Assembly: GCA_025149285.1 (NCBI GenBank)
Contig: CP102274.1
Location: 1,689,501 to 1,753,500, forward strand
Direction: 5' to 3'
Source: Hungatella hathewayi
GTDB taxonomy: Bacteria; Bacillota; Clostridia; Lachnospirales; Lachnospiraceae
DNA length: 64,000 nucleotides
Part shown: positions 62,931 through 64,000 of the stretch, one piece after another
How positions within the stretch are numbered: the first letter of the stretch is position 1
Layout of the letters: every line of letters begins with the position of its first letter
Translations under genes and position numbers: made by a program
The notes under the pieces: model-generated
The model's input: the letters and a program-made list of their open reading frames with translations, nothing else
What the model was told of the DNA's origin: nothing
Database searches by the model: none

Positions 62931-64000
62931 ATGCCTCACTCCTTACAAGATTTAAGCTGCCTTCTTTGTTAAAGACATTGATCTTATGCTTCTTCACCTG
63001 AAGAAGTACCCTCTGACCCGGCTTCAGCTCATCTTCGATGGAAGATTCCTCCACAATTTCCACGACTCCGTGTCCGTCATCCGTCTCCACAAAGTAGTGG
63101 GTATTTAAACCGAGATACGTATATTCCTTTACGACACCGGCGATTCCTTCCGTTCCCTCCGGCGAGATGACGAATTCCTCCGGACGTACGGAACATAGGA
63201 CCTCCTGCCTTCCCGCCTGTTTCAAACACTCCAGTTCCACCCGGTACCCGCTGCTGAAAATGATGGCGCCGTTTTCTACACGGGCGGGGATGATGTTGGT
63301 TCTGCCGATAAAGGTGGCTACAAAGACATTCTTTGGTCTCTGGTAAATATCCTTGGGAGTGCCGACGTGCTGAATGACGCCGTCCTTCATGACTGCGATG
63401 GTATCGCTGATGGCCATCGCCTCTTCCTGATCATGGGTAACGTAGACGGTGGTGATCCCCACATCCTTCTGGGTGTGGCGGATCACGCTTCTCATCTCCA
63501 GACGGAGCTTGGCGTCCAGATTCGATAACGGTTCATCCATCAGCAGAACATCCGGCGTGATGACTAACGCCCTGGCCAGCGCAACACGCTGCTGCTGGCC
63601 GCCGGAGAGCTGGTTGGGCATACGCTCCGCGTACTGCATTATCTGCATCAGATTTAAGTATTTATCTGTCTCAGTCTTAATCTTTTCTTTTTCGATCTTC
63701 CTGTTTTTCAACCCAAAAGCAACGTTGTCACGTACCGTCATGTTGGGGAATATGGCATAGTTCTGAAAAACCATGCCGATATTCCGCCTGCTGGGGTCCA
63801 TATCATTGATGCGGGTGTCGTTGAAATAGATATCGCCGCCCTCAATGGAATTGAATCCCGCGATCATACGAAGAAGTGTGGTCTTGCCGCAGCCCGAAGG
63901 CCCAAGGAGGGTAAAGAGTTCCCCGTCCCTGATGGTAGCATTTAAGTCCGGGATGACTGTGTTATTTCCATACTTCTTAACTGCGTCCTTAATCATTATC
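62920..64000 (-). CDS. ABC importer ATPase, FbpC/PotA type (5' end cut)
   Basis: At least 358 residues. Walker A GPSGCGKTT, signature LSGGQQQRVALARAL, Walker B VLLMDEPLSNLDAK, His switch VTHDQEEAMA, and a C-terminal TOBE domain (about 245-350) that ends VRSEAYEG. The frame is still open at the window edge before an ATG at 63996 that would give a short leader (IKDAVKKYG), so the true start is probably a few residues beyond 64000. It powers the two-domain permease that overlaps it. Confidence 0.93.
   Translation of the reverse strand, partial: IMIKDAVKKYGNNTVIPDLNATIRDGELFTLLGPSGCGKTTLLRMIAGFNSIEGGDIYFNDTRINDMDPSRRNIGMVFQNYAIFPNMTVRDNVAFGLKNRKIEKEKIKTETDKYLNLMQIMQYAERMPNQLSGGQQQRVALARALVITPDVLLMDEPLSNLDAKLRLEMRSVIRHTQKDVGITTVYVTHDQEEAMAISDTIAVMKDGVIQHVGTPKDIYQRPKNVFVATFIGRTNIIPARVENGAIIFSSGYRVELECLKQAGRQEVLCSVRPEEFVISPEGTEGIAGVVKEYTYLGLNTHYFVETDDGHGVVEIVEESSIEDELKPGQRVLLQVKKHKINVFNKEGSLNLVRSEAYEG

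Overview
The window looks like chromosomal DNA of an anaerobic gut-type Clostridia, most likely a Lachnospiraceae member (Enterocloster/Hungatella/Lachnoclostridium-like). This is judged from protein style: GPH-family sugar symporters, rubredoxin and rubrerythrin-like proteins, an Fe-S aldo/keto reductase, a group II ECF transporter, NiaR, DegV, Gram-positive lipoprotein signals, strong AAGGAGG ribosome sites, and frequent GTG or TTG starts. No rRNA, tRNA, CRISPR array, phage or transposase gene was seen.

Layout. (1) 33-5775, minus strand: a glycan-use operon (GH2 glycosidase, GPH symporter, two alpha/beta hydrolases), divergent from an AraC regulator (5985-7058). The symporter seems to carry a one-base frameshift at its start. 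(2) 7150-9263: a BmrR-like MerR regulator and a Rossmann dehydrogenase related to 2,4-diaminopentanoate dehydrogenase, whose promoter has a MerR-type 19-bp spacer. (3) 9521-21237: an eleven-gene catabolic operon with a perfect-spacing sigma-A promoter. It encodes a zinc dehydrogenase, SMP-30 lactonase, sugar ABC importer, FGGY kinase, GntR/UTRA regulator, GH88/105 hydrolase, aldo/keto reductase, DeoC-type aldolase and GH1 glucosidase. (4) 21475-25007: a DMT exporter and a four-module CoA-disulfide-reductase/rhodanese/TusA/DsrE fusion. (5) 25093-29109: a sulfatase and GPH symporter divergent from a Crp/Fnr-type regulator. (6) 29264-32454: rubredoxin-like and ferredoxin-like proteins, an Fe-S aldo/keto reductase and a lipoprotein cyclophilin. 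(7) 32652-34064: an L,D-transpeptidase, with a second paralogue at 45674-47410. (8) 34342-38760: nucleoside phosphorylase, complete ECF importer and NiaR, behind a promoter covered by an inverted repeat. (9) 39570-45237: four overlapping genes, DegV, an ICMT-like methyltransferase, a GH3-type synthetase and a 7TM-GAF-GGDEF-HD-GYP protein. (10) 47514-48821: a GMP synthase whose glutaminase domain is cut down. (11) 49039-53201: heterodimeric ABC exporter plus MarR. (12) 53854-59262: glnS, a MocR regulator with a MORN-like membrane protein, and an AraC regulator. (13) 59326-61044: a YtrA-type GntR/ABC operon with a clear palindromic operator. (14) 61275-64000: an iron- or phosphonate-type ABC importer, cut by the window edge.

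The most interesting signals are these: two copies of a 15-bp TGTGA-N5-TCACA site at identical distance from the -10 boxes of two separate redox/sulfur genes; the NiaR-linked phosphorylase/ECF operon, which suggests salvage of nicotinamide riboside; the DegV/methyltransferase/GH3/c-di-GMP operon; the glutaminase-dead GuaA; and two large, unrelated near-perfect palindromes (about 248 and 146 bp). All functional calls are from reading the sequence and family knowledge; no search was run.
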